From Plotosus lineatus (taxonomy: Eukaryota > Chordata > Actinopteri > Siluriformes > Plotosidae): DNA of 64,000 nt. Each line of letters starts with the position of its first letter. Within the stretch, counting starts at the first letter, position 1. Both the position numbers and the translations under genes were made by a program. The stretch covers positions 45,992,297 through 46,056,296 of the forward strand of contig CM045738.1 of assembly GCA_024760905.1 (NCBI GenBank), in the 5' to 3' direction. Positions 45,153-55,609 of the stretch are shown here, in pieces. Under the pieces are notes generated by a model. That model worked only from the letters and a program-made list of their open reading frames with translations, was not told where the DNA came from and ran no database searches.

Positions 45153-45240
45153 CAGACAGCTCGTGAATATCTGAATATAATAAAACTAGAAACACTTGTG
45201 CATAGTAATACTTTATATTTACATATCACACAGGTATTTG

Positions 45241-45500
45241 GGCGGCACAGTGGTGTAGTGCACATCCACATACACCTCACAGCAACAAGGTCCTGGGTTC
45301 GATTCCCAGCTCAGGTGTTTCTGTGTGGAGGTTGCCCTGTGTTTGTGTAGGTTTCCACCGGGTACTCCAGTTTCCTCCCACAGTCCAAAAACATGCAACT
45401 GTTAACTGGTTGTTCCAAATCACTCATAGGTGTGAATGGTTGTGTGAGTCTTGGCCCTGCGAGGGCCTTGTAATTAGGAGTGCTTTAGAAAATAGATGGA
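45241..45500 (+). mobile_element. tRNA-derived SINE, second type, copy 1
   Basis: It starts GGCGGCACAGTGGTGTAGTG and has the B box GGTTCGATTCCC. The body includes TTTCTGTGTGGAGGTTGCC and CTCCCACAGTCCAAAAACATG, and the tail ends AAATAGATGGATGGATG. This layout is a widespread fish SINE. A second, more diverged copy is at 47494-47842. Confidence 0.82.
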
Positions 45501-45529
45501 TGGATGTAGGTGTCTGTTGGTTTTACGTG

Positions 45530-45645
45530 AATGCATTCATTCATTTTCTAAGATGCTTAATCCTAATTGGGATTGCAGGGAGGGAGGTGCCCATCTCAAC
45601 CGACTCTGGGTGATGGTGGCATACACCCCGGACAGCTTTCCAGGC
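45530..45645 (-). repeat. L2-like LINE/SINE tail fragment, reverse orientation
   Basis: The minus strand reads CCGGGGTGTATGCCACCATC, CAGAGTCGGTTGAGATGGGC and CCCAATTAGGATTAAGC, ending in AATGAATGAATGC. These are the tail words of the SINE-Q copies at 40267 and 46010. Confidence 0.7.
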
Positions 45646-46009
45646 ATTTGTAGGGCCTGTATGGGATACTGTATATTAACACATTTAATGCAGAACACTC
45701 CTGTATTAACTGTTGCTTCTACGTTTGGCAGATCCCTCTTCAGCACAATGGTGCCCCCTGTGTGATGATTTATTATTTCTTTTCCACGAAGAATTTCTGC
45801 TTAAGCATAGCACGTTCTGATGAGGAAAGATAAAGTACACACTCCGATGGGTTAAGAGGTAGACTGTGCATGAAAGTATCAAGTTTTGAGTTTAATTCCG
45901 CTTGAAATGTTGAGTACCATTGATGGGGGGGGCGCACACGAGCACTAATATTATAGGGGCCCTGTGGTATCCCTGGTATATTAAATAAAATGAATTACAG
46001 AGTGTAGCA

Positions 46010-46352
46010 GTGGTGGCCTGGTGCTAATGATGCTGGATCACTGATCCTAAGGTCAGGGGTTCTAGCCCCACTCTCAGTGGGTTGTCATTGTCCCCCACAG
46101 GGCACCAAACTGGGTTATCAAAGGCTGGCCATATCTCTCACTGTCTACGGTGTGAGGTTCATGTAAAAGAACCAGTGTTGACTTTTGACAAGCGTAGGCT
46201 ACCTAGCTGTCAGCGTGTTTCCGCCCTGCGATGGCATGGTGAGCTATCCAGATTGTACTCTGCCCTCGGCTGGGATGGGTGCCAGCCTCCCCACGACCCT
46301 AATTAGGATTAAGCAGCTACAGTAAATGAATGAATGAATGAATGAATTGCAG
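46010..46352 (+). mobile_element. SINE-Q copy with L2-like tail
   Basis: The head reads GCAGTGGTGGCCTGGTGCTA with the anticodon-arm-like GGATCACTGATCC and B box GGGTTCTAGCCCC. The body keeps ACTGGGTTATCAAAGGCTGG and GTTCATGTAAAAGAACCAG. The tail ends GACCCTAATTAGGATTAAGC with (AATG)n. The head resembles a glutamine-type tRNA arm, which is tentative. Confidence 0.85.
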
Positions 46353-46944
46353 GGTCCTCTTGGAAATAAAATTGTCCACATTGTCATTTTAAAACCATTT
46401 GTTTACTCCTGTATGCGAGTGCTAATGAACCATGGACCAGACGCCATGATACGAGTTACATTCCTCAAAAATTAACTGAGAAAGCACATTGAGTATTCAT
46501 GAGCGAATAGGGAACTTTAACACCACTTGACTGGCGTGTGTCTAGACTCCAGACAGCCCCATACACAGCAATCTGTAATACACTGTGTGTTCTGACTCCT
46601 TTCTATCATACGCAGCATTAACAGTTTCAATAGTTTTTGCTACTGAAGCTGGTCAGACCAGACGTACTAGACCTCACTAGTTTTTCCATGTGCGTCACTC
46701 TGCTTTGTACCCAAAACACTCGTCAAGTTCAACACTTGTCCTGCCTTGGAGCAACTTTGGTAGACGCTTACCCCTGCATACGAGGAACACCCCACAACAC
46801 CTGCCATTTTGGAGGTGAATAGACCCAGTCGTTCATCAATCACAATGTGACCCTTCAAGTCAAATTCACTCAGATTCCTCTGCAGGCTAATTTTTTCTGC
46901 TTTCAAAACATCAACTTTAAAAAAACTGACTATTTCTGTGGATC

Positions 46945-47262
46945 GCTGATCCCAAGGTTGGGGTTTCAAGCCCCACTCACCACAGCTTGTCACTGCCCCC
47001 ACCCCCACCCCCAAATGTGCAGCTAACTGGGTTATCAAAGGCCGGCCATGTCTCTCACAGTCTATGGTGTGAGGTTTATGTAAAGGAGCCATGGCTGACT
47101 TTTGACAAGAGAAGCTGCAAAGCCATCAGCGTGTTTCTGCCCTGCGATGGCCTGGTGAGCTGTCCAGGGTGTACTCTGCCCTCGCCCGGAGTCAGCTGGG
47201 ATGTGAGCCAACCTGTCCGCGACCCTAATTAGGATTAGCATTTACAGAAAATGAACTGAACT
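46945..47262 (+). mobile_element. SINE-Q copy with L2-like tail, 5'-shortened
   Basis: It begins inside the head at GATCGCTGATCCCAAGG with B box GGGTTTCAAGCCCC. The body has AACTGGGTTATCAAAGGCCG and the tail CCAGGGTGTACTCTGCCCTC and GACCCTAATTAGGATTAGC. The first part of the tRNA head is missing. Confidence 0.8.
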
Positions 47263-47328
47263 AATTCTGCTTCATGCCTCTCACTCCTTGGCAGGTTCAT
47301 AGAAATAAGATAATTAACAATAATTGGG

Positions 47329-47404
47329 CCAAGGTAAGGTGGATGTTCCAAGGTAAGGTGGATGTTCCAAGGTAAGGTGGATGTTCCAAGGTAAGGTGGA
47401 TGTT
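47329..47404. repeat. 19-bp tandem repeat, four exact copies
   Basis: The unit CCAAGGTAAGGTGGATGTT is repeated four times without change over 76 bp, implying recent expansion. No function is evident. Confidence 0.95.
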
Positions 47405-47493
47405 GCTACACAATCAAGTGGAAAATGTCTCGTGTTACATTTGCTTGCTGCCATTTTTTCCCCATCATTTCCTTTTCATTTACTCAGACACTG

Positions 47494-47842
47494 GGCGGCA
47501 AAGTGATGTAGTGGTCAGCCGGTCAGCCTCACAGCAAGAAGAACCCAGGGTTGAATCCCAGTCGCATCAAGGACATTTCTGTGTGGTGTTTGCATGTTTC
47601 CATGCTTGCACAGGTTTCCTCCAATCATCCAAGCACATGCACATTAAGGTAACTGGTGGCTCTGTATTGGCCCTAGTTGTGGATGCGAGTGTGAATTGTT
47701 GTTTCTTTTTGGCTCTTCAGTGGACTGGAGAACTGTCCATAGCATACCCTGCCTTTACCTGGAGTCGGCTGAGACAGTCTCTAGTGTCCCTATGACCTTG
47801 ATTGGATGAAGTGCCTAGGAAAACGAGTGAATGATTCTGAGG
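47494..47842 (+). mobile_element. tRNA-derived SINE, second type, copy 2 with L2-like tail
   Basis: It starts GGGCGGCAAAGTGATGTAGT with B box GGGTTGAATCCC and body TTTCTGTGTGGTGTTTGCAT. The tail has TACCTGGAGTCGGCTGAGAC and GACCTTGATTGGATG, and ends at GAGTGAATGA. It is more diverged than the copy at 45241. Confidence 0.75.
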
Positions 47843-47848
47843 TTTCAG

Positions 47849-48300
47849 CTGAATTATGGGATCCAGAAGGCTACTGCTGCTCTTGGTAGACCTCAGAGGT
47901 CAACCTGGCGCAACTACAACATATCACCAAAAACCAAAGTGCATCTGTTGCGCTCTCTAGTAATATCAGTCCTACTCTGTGCATTGGAGTCATGGACACT
48001 GAATGCAGAGCTGACCAAACGCATATCAGCCTTCGAAATGAACTGCTACCATCGAGTTCTACACCTTCACTGGTCTTCACACACAACAAACATTCCGGTG
48101 CGGGAAGTCGGGCAACAGCTCATCGGTCCACATGACAGCTTCATCATCTTAGCAAAACACAGAAAATTGGCTTGGTTTGGCCATGTCATAAGAGCCAATG
48201 GTACACTGGCCAACACAATCATCCAAGGAACAGTGTCTGGTCAGCGAAAGAGGGGAAGACCTAAGGGATGGTGGCTTGCCGATATCAAGGAATGATCGAG
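47849..48300 (+). mobile_element. non-LTR LINE 3' fragment, family undetermined
   Basis: The open frame (to 48295) encodes KTKVHLLRSLVISVLLCALE, SWTLNAELTKRISAFEMNCY and HRKLAWFGHVIRANGT, ending in RKRGRPKGWWLADIKE. This is the post-RT region of a non-LTR element, different from Rex3, RTE-a and the 14938 element. A (GAT)n run at 48346-48366 follows closely and may be its tail. Confidence 0.78.
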
Positions 48301-49378
48301 TTTTGTGCATCCGAACCATGGTGCACCAACAGCCACAGTGCTAAGGCGATGATGATGATGATGATATCCCTATGTGGAAGTGTAATGTGGTGCCTTTACA
48401 GACTATGGCGTTACCTCATCCAGGTGGCCTTACGTATAACCCCGAACCAATCACACCACCGAGCTGTGAAAAATAAAATTGATTTGTTTTAGAAAATTCA
48501 GATCAAACACATAACTAGAACCAGGAAACTTTCCTCGAACCAGGCGACATCCTCAGGAATTAATTAAAAAAAGACTAACATGGTTCGAATTGACTTGTTT
48601 TTTTAATCACTCACCCGATGAACCACTTAATCCTGTTAGAGTCACAGGGCAGCTGGAGCCTCTCTCAGCCTAATCTCCCAGCATTTGTCTGGGTTTCCTC
48701 TGGATAGTCCAGTTTGTCCGCGTCCATAGTAGGATAAAGTGGGTCAAAAACTGAATGAAAACCCATCTATGAATGTGTGTGAATATGTAAATTAGGACAC
48801 ACCTACAAGCTCTTCTGACATCACAACAAGCTGCTGTTCTAACTCAGATCAGCCAGGAAGAATAATATGACTTTCTCCACACCGATCATTCCTGATTCGT
48901 TTTATTGATACTGATCTTATAAAGAACCGATACTGGCAACTCCTACCCTGAATACCTCCCATTACTATGGAAACAATAATACAGTGGTATCTTGACTTAC
49001 GAAATTAATTCATTCCGAGGGCGAATTTTTGTTTTATCTAAAGAACAAAATTACCATCACAAAGAACAGAAGACCAATTAATCCGTTCCAACCCACTCCC
49101 AAACTCATGTAACCTGACACAAACATGTATATTTGACCTAATATATTAAAGATAAACATGTAAAAACAATAAATATTTAATAATAATAATAATAATAATA
49201 ATACATGTACATTAACATTAATAATAATTAATAATAAATAATAATACGAGGGCAGTGGTAGTCTGGTGGTAAATGCAGCCATGAGGCGTGGGGGGGGGGG
49301 GGGGGGCACCGGTCCCAAGCCCGGAGAAATGCAGAGGGTTCTGAAAGGAAGGGCATCCGACGTAAAACTTTTGCCAAA

Positions 49379-50221
49379 ATGCAAACCAGAAAGTCTAAAC
49401 TCATACCGGATCGGTCGAGGCCCGGGTTAATAACGACCGCCATCAGTGCTGTCAACCAACAGGGTGCTGATGGAAATTGGACAACTGTTGGTCGAAGACG
49501 TCGAAGAAGTCGAAGAAGGAGAGGTGGGAGGCGTGTCCGTAGGCAGAGAGAGAAGAGGAAAAGCAGGAGTCTAGGACTGAGAGTAGGGACTTTGAATGTT
49601 GGAACTATACAAGGAAAAGATAGAGAGCTGGCTGACATGATGCAGAGGAGGAAGGTGGACATACTGTGTGTTCAGGAGATCAGGTGGAAAGGGAGCAAAG
49701 CTAAAAGCTTAGGGGCAGGGTTTAAGCTGTTTTATCATGGTGTGGATGGGAAGAGAAATGGAGTAGGAGTCATCGTGAAGGAGGGGTTTGTCAGGAATGT
49801 TCTAGAAGTCAAAAGAGTGTCAGACAGAGTGATGAGTCTCAAGTTAGAAATTGAAGGTGTGATATTCAATGTTGTTAGTGCTTATGCCCCACAGGCAGGA
49901 TGTGAGCAAAAAGAGAAGGAGAGATTCTGGAGTGACTTAGATGAAGTGATGCAGAGTACCCCCAGAGGTGAAAGAGTGGTCATTGGTGCAGACTTCAATG
50001 GACATGTTGGTGCAGGCAACAGAGGGGACGAGGAAGTGATGGGCAGGTTTGGTATCCAGGATAGAAACACAGAAGGACAGATGTTGATCGATTTTGCGAA
50101 AAGGATGGAAATGGCTGTGGTAAATACTTTCTTCAAGAAGAAACAGGAGCATAGGGTGACTTATAAAAGCGGAGGTAGGAGTACACAGGTAGACTACATC
50201 TTGTGTAGGCGATGTAATTAG
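49379..50221 (+). pseudogene. RTE-a endonuclease domain
   Basis: The 280-codon open frame has a basic N-terminus (RRRRRSRRRRGGRR) and the APE fold motifs LRVGTLNVGTIQGKDREL, VDILCVQEIRWKGS, VIGADFNGHVGAGN and STQVDYILCRR. The metal-binding N, QE and DFN residues appear intact, but the expected C-terminal SDHR-like motif lies beyond the stop, where related sequence continues as VARQHRMVVCRM. The domain alone reads well, yet the element cannot make a full polyprotein. Confidence 0.88.
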
Positions 50222-51005
50222 AAGGAAGTCAGTGACTGCAAAGTAGTAGTGGGTGAGAGTGTTGCCAGACAGCATAGGATGGTGGTGTGTAGGATGATGC
50301 TGATGGTGAGGAAGGTGAAGAAGGCAAAGGCAGAACAGAAAACAAAGTGGTGGAAGTTGAAAAAGGAAGAGGGTCGTGTTGTCTTCAAAGAGGAGTTGAA
50401 ACAGGCTTTGGATGGTCAGGAAGTGCTTCCAGATGACTGGACAACTACAGCAAATGTGATCAGGGACACAGGTAGTAGAGTACTTGGTGTGTCCTCTGGA
50501 AGGAAAGTAGATAAGGAGACTTGGTGATGGAATGAGGAAGTGCAGGAGTGTGTACAAAGGAAGAAGTGAGCTAAGAAGAAGTGGGACATTGAGAGGACCG
50601 AAGAGAGTAAACAGGAGTACAGGGAGACACAGCGTAAGGCGAAAGTAGCAGTGGCTAAGGCCAAACAGAGGGCGTATGATGACTTGTATGATAGGTTGGG
50701 CAGTAAGGAGGGAGAAAATGATCTATACAGGTTGGCACAGCAGAGAGCTAGAGATGGGAAGGACGTGCAGCAAGTTAGATTGATAAAGGACAGAGAGGGA
50801 AATGTATTGACTGATGACAGAAGTGTGCTGGGAAGATGGAAAGAGTACTTTGAAGAGCTGATGAATGAGGAAAATGAGAGAGAAAAAAGAGTAGAAGAGG
50901 TGACCATTGAGGATCAGGAAGTAGCAAAGATTAGTAAGGGTGAAGTGAGGAGGGCACTGAAGAGGATGAAAAAATGGAAAGGCAGTTGGTACTGATGATA
51001 TACCT

Positions 51006-52387
51006 GTGGAGGTATGGAAGTGTCTAGGAGAGGTAGCAGTAGATTTTCTGACAAGAACATTCAACAAGGTCTTAGAGAGTGAGCAGATGCCAGAGGAATG
51101 GAGGAGTAGTGTGCTGGTGCCCATTTTTAAGAACAAAGCAGACATGCAGAGTTGCGGCAACTACAGAGGGATAAAGTTGATGAGCCATACGATGAAGTTA
51201 TGGGAAAGAATAGTGGAAGCTAGACTAAGGGCAGAGGTCAGCATTTGTGAACAACAGTTTGGTTTCATGCCAAGAAAGAGCACCACAGATGCAGTGTTTA
51301 CTTTGAGGATGTTAATAGAGAAGTACAGAGAATGTCAGAGGGAACTGCACTGTCCTTTTGTGGATCTGGAAAAAGCATTTGACAGGGTGCCAAGAGAAGA
51401 ACTGTGGTATTGCATGAGGAAGTCTGGAATGGCAGAGAAGTATGTCAGAGTGGTGCAGGACATGTATGAGAGATGTATGACAGTGGTGAGGTGTGCTGTC
51501 GGCATGACCGACGAATACAAGGTGGAGGTAGGACTGCATCAAGGATCAGCTCTCAGCCCCTTCTTGTTTGCGATGGTGATGGACAGGCTGACAGACGAGG
51601 TTAGGCAAGAATCTCCATGGACTATGATGTTTGCAGATGACGTTGTGATCTGTAGTGAGAGCAGAGAACAAGTGGAGGAAAATCTAGAGAGGTGGAGGTA
51701 TGCCCTGGAAAGGAGATGAATGAAGGTTAGCCTCAGAAAATCAGAATACATGTGTGTGAATGAGAAGGACCCAGGAGGAACGGTGATGTTACAGGGAGCA
51801 GAGATAAGGAAGGTGGAGGATTTTAAGTACTTAGGCTCAACAATCCAGAGCAATGGAGAGTGTGGAAAAGAGGTGAAGAAGCGTGTGCAGGCAGGCTGGA
51901 ATGGTTGGAGAAAAGTGTCCGGTGTGATGTGCGATAGGAGAGTGTCAGCAAGAATGAAAGGAAAAGTGTACAAGACGGTGGTGAGGCCAGCGATGTTGTA
52001 TGGCCTAGAAACAGTGGCGCTGAGGAAAAGGCAGGAGGCAGAGCTGGAGGTAGCAGAGATGAAAATGCTGAGGTTCTCTCTGTGGGAGTAACGAGAATAG
52101 ATAGGATCAGATTTAAGTACATCAGAGAGACAGCTCATGTAAGATGTTTTGGAGACAAAGTCAGAGAGGCTAGATTGAGATGGTTTGGACATGTACAGAG
52201 GAGAGATAGTGAGTATATTGGCAGTAGGATGCTGAGGTTGGAACTACCAGGCAGAAGGCCTAGAGGAAGACCAAAGGAGAGATTTATGGATGTGGTAAAG
52301 GAAGACATGAAGGTCATTGGAGTAAGAGAAGAAGATGCTGAGGAGAGGGCGAGATGGAGACGAATGGTTTGCTGTGGCGACCCCTGA
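51006..52387 (+). pseudogene. RTE-a reverse transcriptase and C-terminus, broken
   Basis: Motifs in order are MPEEWRSSVLVPIFKNKADM, GNYRGIKLMSHTMKLWE, EQQFGFMPRKSTTDAVF, FVDLEKAFDRVPREELWY, GLHQGSALSPFLFAMVMDRL and the catalytic MMFADDVVICSE. Then come a TGA stop (51717-51719), DFKYLGSTIQSNGECGK, RPAMLYGLETVAL, a frameshift, and RWFGHVQRRDSEYIGSR. The catalytic core itself is intact. Confidence 0.9.
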
Positions 52388-52816
52388 AGGGAACAGCCGA
52401 AAGGAAAAGAAGAAGTGGTAGTCTGGTGGTAAACGGTGCTGGATCTCTGATCCTAAGGTTGGAGGTTTGAGTCCCACTCCCCTCAAGGTTGTCACTGTCC
52501 CTCCAGTGCAGCTAACTGGGTTATCAAAGGCGAGCTATGTCTTTCTCTGTCGATGGTGAGAGGTTCATGTAAAAGAACCATTGCTGACTTTTGTAAAGAG
52601 GAGCTGCAAAGCCGTCAGCTTATAATAATAAAACAAAAATAAATAATAAGTCAACTCACCCTTCCGATCGTTTACTGCGGCGAAGATGTCATGTCGGCAC
52701 AAAGATGTCATGTGGGCAGGCAGAAGGTCCTGCGTAACAGAGGAGGAGGAGAATTTTGTTCATGTGCACGTTATAAATGCCAGTGAGGAAAGGCTTGTGG
52801 TGAACTCTCACAAGGC

Positions 52817-53467
52817 CAGTGCTTCTCAAATAGTGGTTTGCGGTGTGATGCCAGGGGAGGTGTGCATGGCCCTGGGGAACATGCTTTTTTGCCATACTGT
52901 ACTAGAATTAAGTGTAATTGTGCATACTCTACAGTAGTTGGCAGTGGCGCTCCCACTGTGTTCCCTATGGTGTAGGGAAAAAGCACCAAGCAAACGATAT
53001 GAAGTGCAATAAACACTATGAATAGTTGCGCATGGGGTGCTGGGGGGGGGGGGGGGCGTGAAATGTCTTTTTGTTCATTTATATAGGGGCATCAGTGGTG
53101 GCCTGGTGCTATAGGGTGCTGGATAGCTGATCCTAAGGTTGGGGGTTCGAGTCCCACTCTCCACAAGGTTGTGACTGTCCCCCCAGTGCAGCTAACTGTG
53201 TTATTAAAGGCCGACTATGTCTCTCACTGTCTATGGTGAGAGGTTCATGTAAAAGAACCATTGCTGACTTTTGTAAAGAGTAGCTGCAAAGCCATCAGCG
53301 TGTTTCTGTCCCTTGCTAAAAGGTTGTGTCAGGAAGGGCATCTGACGTAAAAACCTATGCCAACTCAAATGTGCGAATCATTCACTGTGGCGACCATGAT
53401 AAAGGGAAAAAGCCGAAAGGAAATCTCTCTTCATAGGGGCCTCACAGAAAATAATTGAGAAGCACTG
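52817..53467 (+). mobile_element. hAT-like MITE inside copy C, split by a SINE
   Basis: The termini are CAGTGCTTCTCAAATAGTGG and the complement of CAGTGCTTCTCAATTATTTT. They are flanked by exact 8-bp repeats CACAAGGC (52809-52816 and 53468-53475). The position and duplication match those in copy A. Without the SINE at 53091-53432 it is about 300 bp. Confidence 0.8.
53091..53432 (+). mobile_element. SINE-Q with RTE-derived tail, complete
   Basis: It is flanked by ATAGGGGC on both sides (53083-53090 and 53433-53440). The head reads CAGTGGTGGCCTGGTGCTAT with B box GGTTCGAGTCCC and the body GTTCATGTAAAAGAACCATT. Its tail begins GTCAGGAAGGGCATCTGACG, as in the RTE-a 5' UTR, and ends CACTGTGGCGACC...AGCCGAAAGG, as in the RTE-a 3' end. 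This suggests it is mobilised by RTE-a machinery. Confidence 0.85.
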
Positions 53468-53661
53468 CACAAGGCGTTATTAGAGCGCGGAGGTATACAC
53501 GTGGAAGAATACGAGGCTAATCAGCCCGGAAAAGCCATTTCCCCAGCAGAGCTCATAAATCCAAATTTTGCTGGTTGGATGGGGCATATTTTTGGTGGAT
53601 TGAAGCTCGTACCATGGAATATTCGTTATAAAAGACACTCGTAACTCAAGGCACCTCTGTA

Positions 53662-54626
53662 TTATTATATTACAGTAAAATTATTGATAAATGAGTTCAG
53701 CACCTGACCCATCAGAATCCAGACCTGTTTATCTCTGATGTACAAAGCTATCAGAATATCAGAAAAGCGTGCCATTATTAGCTCGGCATCGTGACGCCTT
53801 ATAAGGTGAAAGCTGTATCCGTGTTATCTGTGCTACTTCTCTGCAGAAAGTAACTTTAACCCGAAATGCTGCCGTGGTTGTGGTTTGGTTTTTGCTTCTC
53901 ATGAGAAACAGTTTGCAAAAAAAAAGTGCACTGAGGAACCTGCACAGGAAAGAACACGGTGCATCTCATTCACTTGCGTCCTCGCTTCTCTCTGATATGA
54001 AACTTGAGCAGATGATGAGGACGAGAGAGAGAGAAAAAAGATTCAGGGAGAAATATGGTTCCCATCTGTGTCATGATTTCCTCCTGTGTGCGAGCTACTC
54101 AAGGAAAAACGTCTTGAGTGAAGCCACAGTGCAGCATTCTCAAGATTGACTTTGTTGGGGGAACCGAGGGCCTCTTTAAACAAATCCAGATGCAGGATTG
54201 GGAGGGTTGGGGGGGGGGGGGGGGTTGGTGACATGGTGCTACTGTCAATCATCTCACATCATGAAAAGAGACAATACATGAATCTTGATGAAATGTTCGG
54301 CTGTGCTGTCTGCCCCAATAAATAAGGTTCAGTATTCATGCCTGTTAGGTTCTGGCTTCTGATTGGTCAGAATAGAGTCCCCACAAGTCACAGGTTTCCA
54401 TAGCAACACCTTGTTCACATGGACTCAAACAAATTTTTATCACAAATACTTGGTGTTGAATTTATATTTCATGTTATGTTGTATGTTACCAGTATGAGGA
54501 TTTTTGAACAATCAGAAGTAAAACTAACTCGTTCCTGTGACGGGAATATTAACAGGAATGGCTGCCAAATTATCTCTTGACATGAAGCACATTCACTCAG
54601 ATTATCATGCAGGTGTATCGAATTTG
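53662..54626. other. intergenic sequence, nothing recognised
   Basis: An open frame of 91 codons at 53874-54149 has a hydrophobic start and a charged tail but no domain I recognise and no splice context. A poly-G run lies at 54211-54225. No transposon termini were found. Confidence 0.35.
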
Positions 54627-54648
54627 CATGATCATACGTATTCATGTG

Positions 54649-55582
54649 TGCTGGATCTGGAGAAAGCACATGACAGGGTGCCCTAGAGAGGAACTATGGT
54701 ATTGCATGAGGAAGTCTGGAGTGGCAGAGAAGTATGTTAGAGCGGTACAGGACATGTATGAGAGATGTAAGACAGTGGTGAGGTGTGTTGCCAGTGTGAC
54801 TGAAGAGTTCAAGTTGAAGGTGGGACTGCATCAAGGGTCAGCACTGAGCCCCTTCTTGTTTGCTGTGCTGATGGACAAGCTGACAGACAAGGTTAGGCAA
54901 GAATTTCCATGGACTATGATGTTTGCAGATAACATTGTGATCTGTAGTGAGAACAAGTGCAGGGAAATCGAGAGAGGTGGAGGTATGTCCTGGAAAGGAG
55001 GGGAATGAAGGTTAGCCTCAGTAAGACAGAATACATGTGTGTGAACGACAAGGACCCAAGAGGAACGGTGAGGTTACAGGGAGCAGAGATAAGGAAGGTG
55101 GAGGATTTTAAGTACTTAGGCTCAACAATGAATGAAAGGAAAAGTGTACAAGATGGTGATGAGGCCGGTGATGTTGTATGGTTTAGAAACAGTGGCGCTG
55201 AGGAAAAGACAGGAGGCAGAGCTAGAGGTAGCAGAGATGAAAATGTTGAGGTTCTCTTTAGGAGTAACAAGGATGGACAGGATCAGGAATGAGTACATCA
55301 GAGGGACAGCACATGTAAGATGTTTTGGAGACAAAGTCAGAGAGGCTAGATTGAGATGGTTTGGACATGTACAGAGGAGGGATAGTGAGTATATTGGTAG
55401 TAGGATGCTGAGGTTTGAACTACCAGGCAGAAGGCCTAGAGGAAGACCAGAGAAAATTTATGGGTGTGGTGAAGGAGGACATGAAGGTTGTTGGTGGAAG
55501 AGAAGAAGATGCAGAGGATAGGGTGAGATGGAGGCAGATGATTGGCTGTGGTGACCCCTGAAGGGAACAGTCGAAAGTAAAA
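54649..55582 (+). mobile_element. RTE-a LINE, 5'-truncated copy with target duplication
   Basis: It begins within the RT at CTGGATCTGGAGAAAGCACA and encodes MRKSGVAEKYVRAVQDMYER and GLHQGSALSPFLFAVLMDKL. The catalytic motif is MMFADNIVICSE, with D changed to N. An internal deletion of about 110 bp follows GSTM near 55131. It ends CCCCTGAAGGGAACAGTCG. Imperfect target duplications flank it at 54627-54648 and 55583-55601. Confidence 0.9.
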
Positions 55583-55609
55583 CATGATACATATTCACGT
55601 GGGCAACCA

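Larger units (their letters stand above)
49274..52414 (+). mobile_element. RTE-a LINE, near full length (3.14 kb), decayed
   Basis: Exact 19-bp target duplications GTGGTAGTCTGGTGGTAAA lie at 49255-49273 and 52415-52433. A 5' UTR with GGAAGGGCATCCGACGTAAA is followed by an endonuclease (49379-50218) and a reverse transcriptase, ending GGCGACCCCTGAAGGGAACA. Disruptions are stops at 50219-50221, about 50525 and about 50567, a frameshift near 50985, a stop at 51717-51719 and a frameshift near 52078. It is the longest member of the family in the window. Confidence 0.93.
49249..52620 (+). mobile_element. SINE-Q copy split by an RTE insertion
   Basis: The first bases GGGCAGTGGTAGTCTGGTGG lie left of the RTE. 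The rest resumes at 52415 with GTGGTAGTCTGGTGGTAAA, then GGATCTCTGATCC, the B box GGTTTGAGTCCC and the body through GAGCTGCAAAGCCGTCAGC. The duplicated 19 bases are the RTE target duplication. The SINE in turn lies in the AATAAT-rich tract of pogo-type copy C. Confidence 0.88.
48982..53659 (+). mobile_element. pogo/Tigger-type TIR element, copy C (carries SINE, RTE and hAT MITE)
   Basis: The left end is CAGTGGTATCTTGACTTACG after TA (48980-48981). The right end is the complement of CAGAGGTGCCTTGAGTTACG, before TA (53660-53661). The interior matches copy A almost throughout (for example AAGTCAACTCACCCTTCCGA). Insertions account for most of its 4.7 kb: a SINE (49249-52620) itself split by an RTE, and a SINE within the hAT-like MITE. 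Confidence 0.85.

Noticed and set aside
39822..53150. tRNA-like sequences with B boxes (for example 39840-39890, 46020-46070, 53095-53150) as real tRNA genes
   Set aside because: They lack a paired acceptor stem, continue into repeated SINE bodies and are flanked by target-site duplications.
53874..54149. 91-codon plus-strand open frame
   Set aside because: No recognisable domain, no repeat partner and no splice context; the length is within chance expectation over 64 kb.
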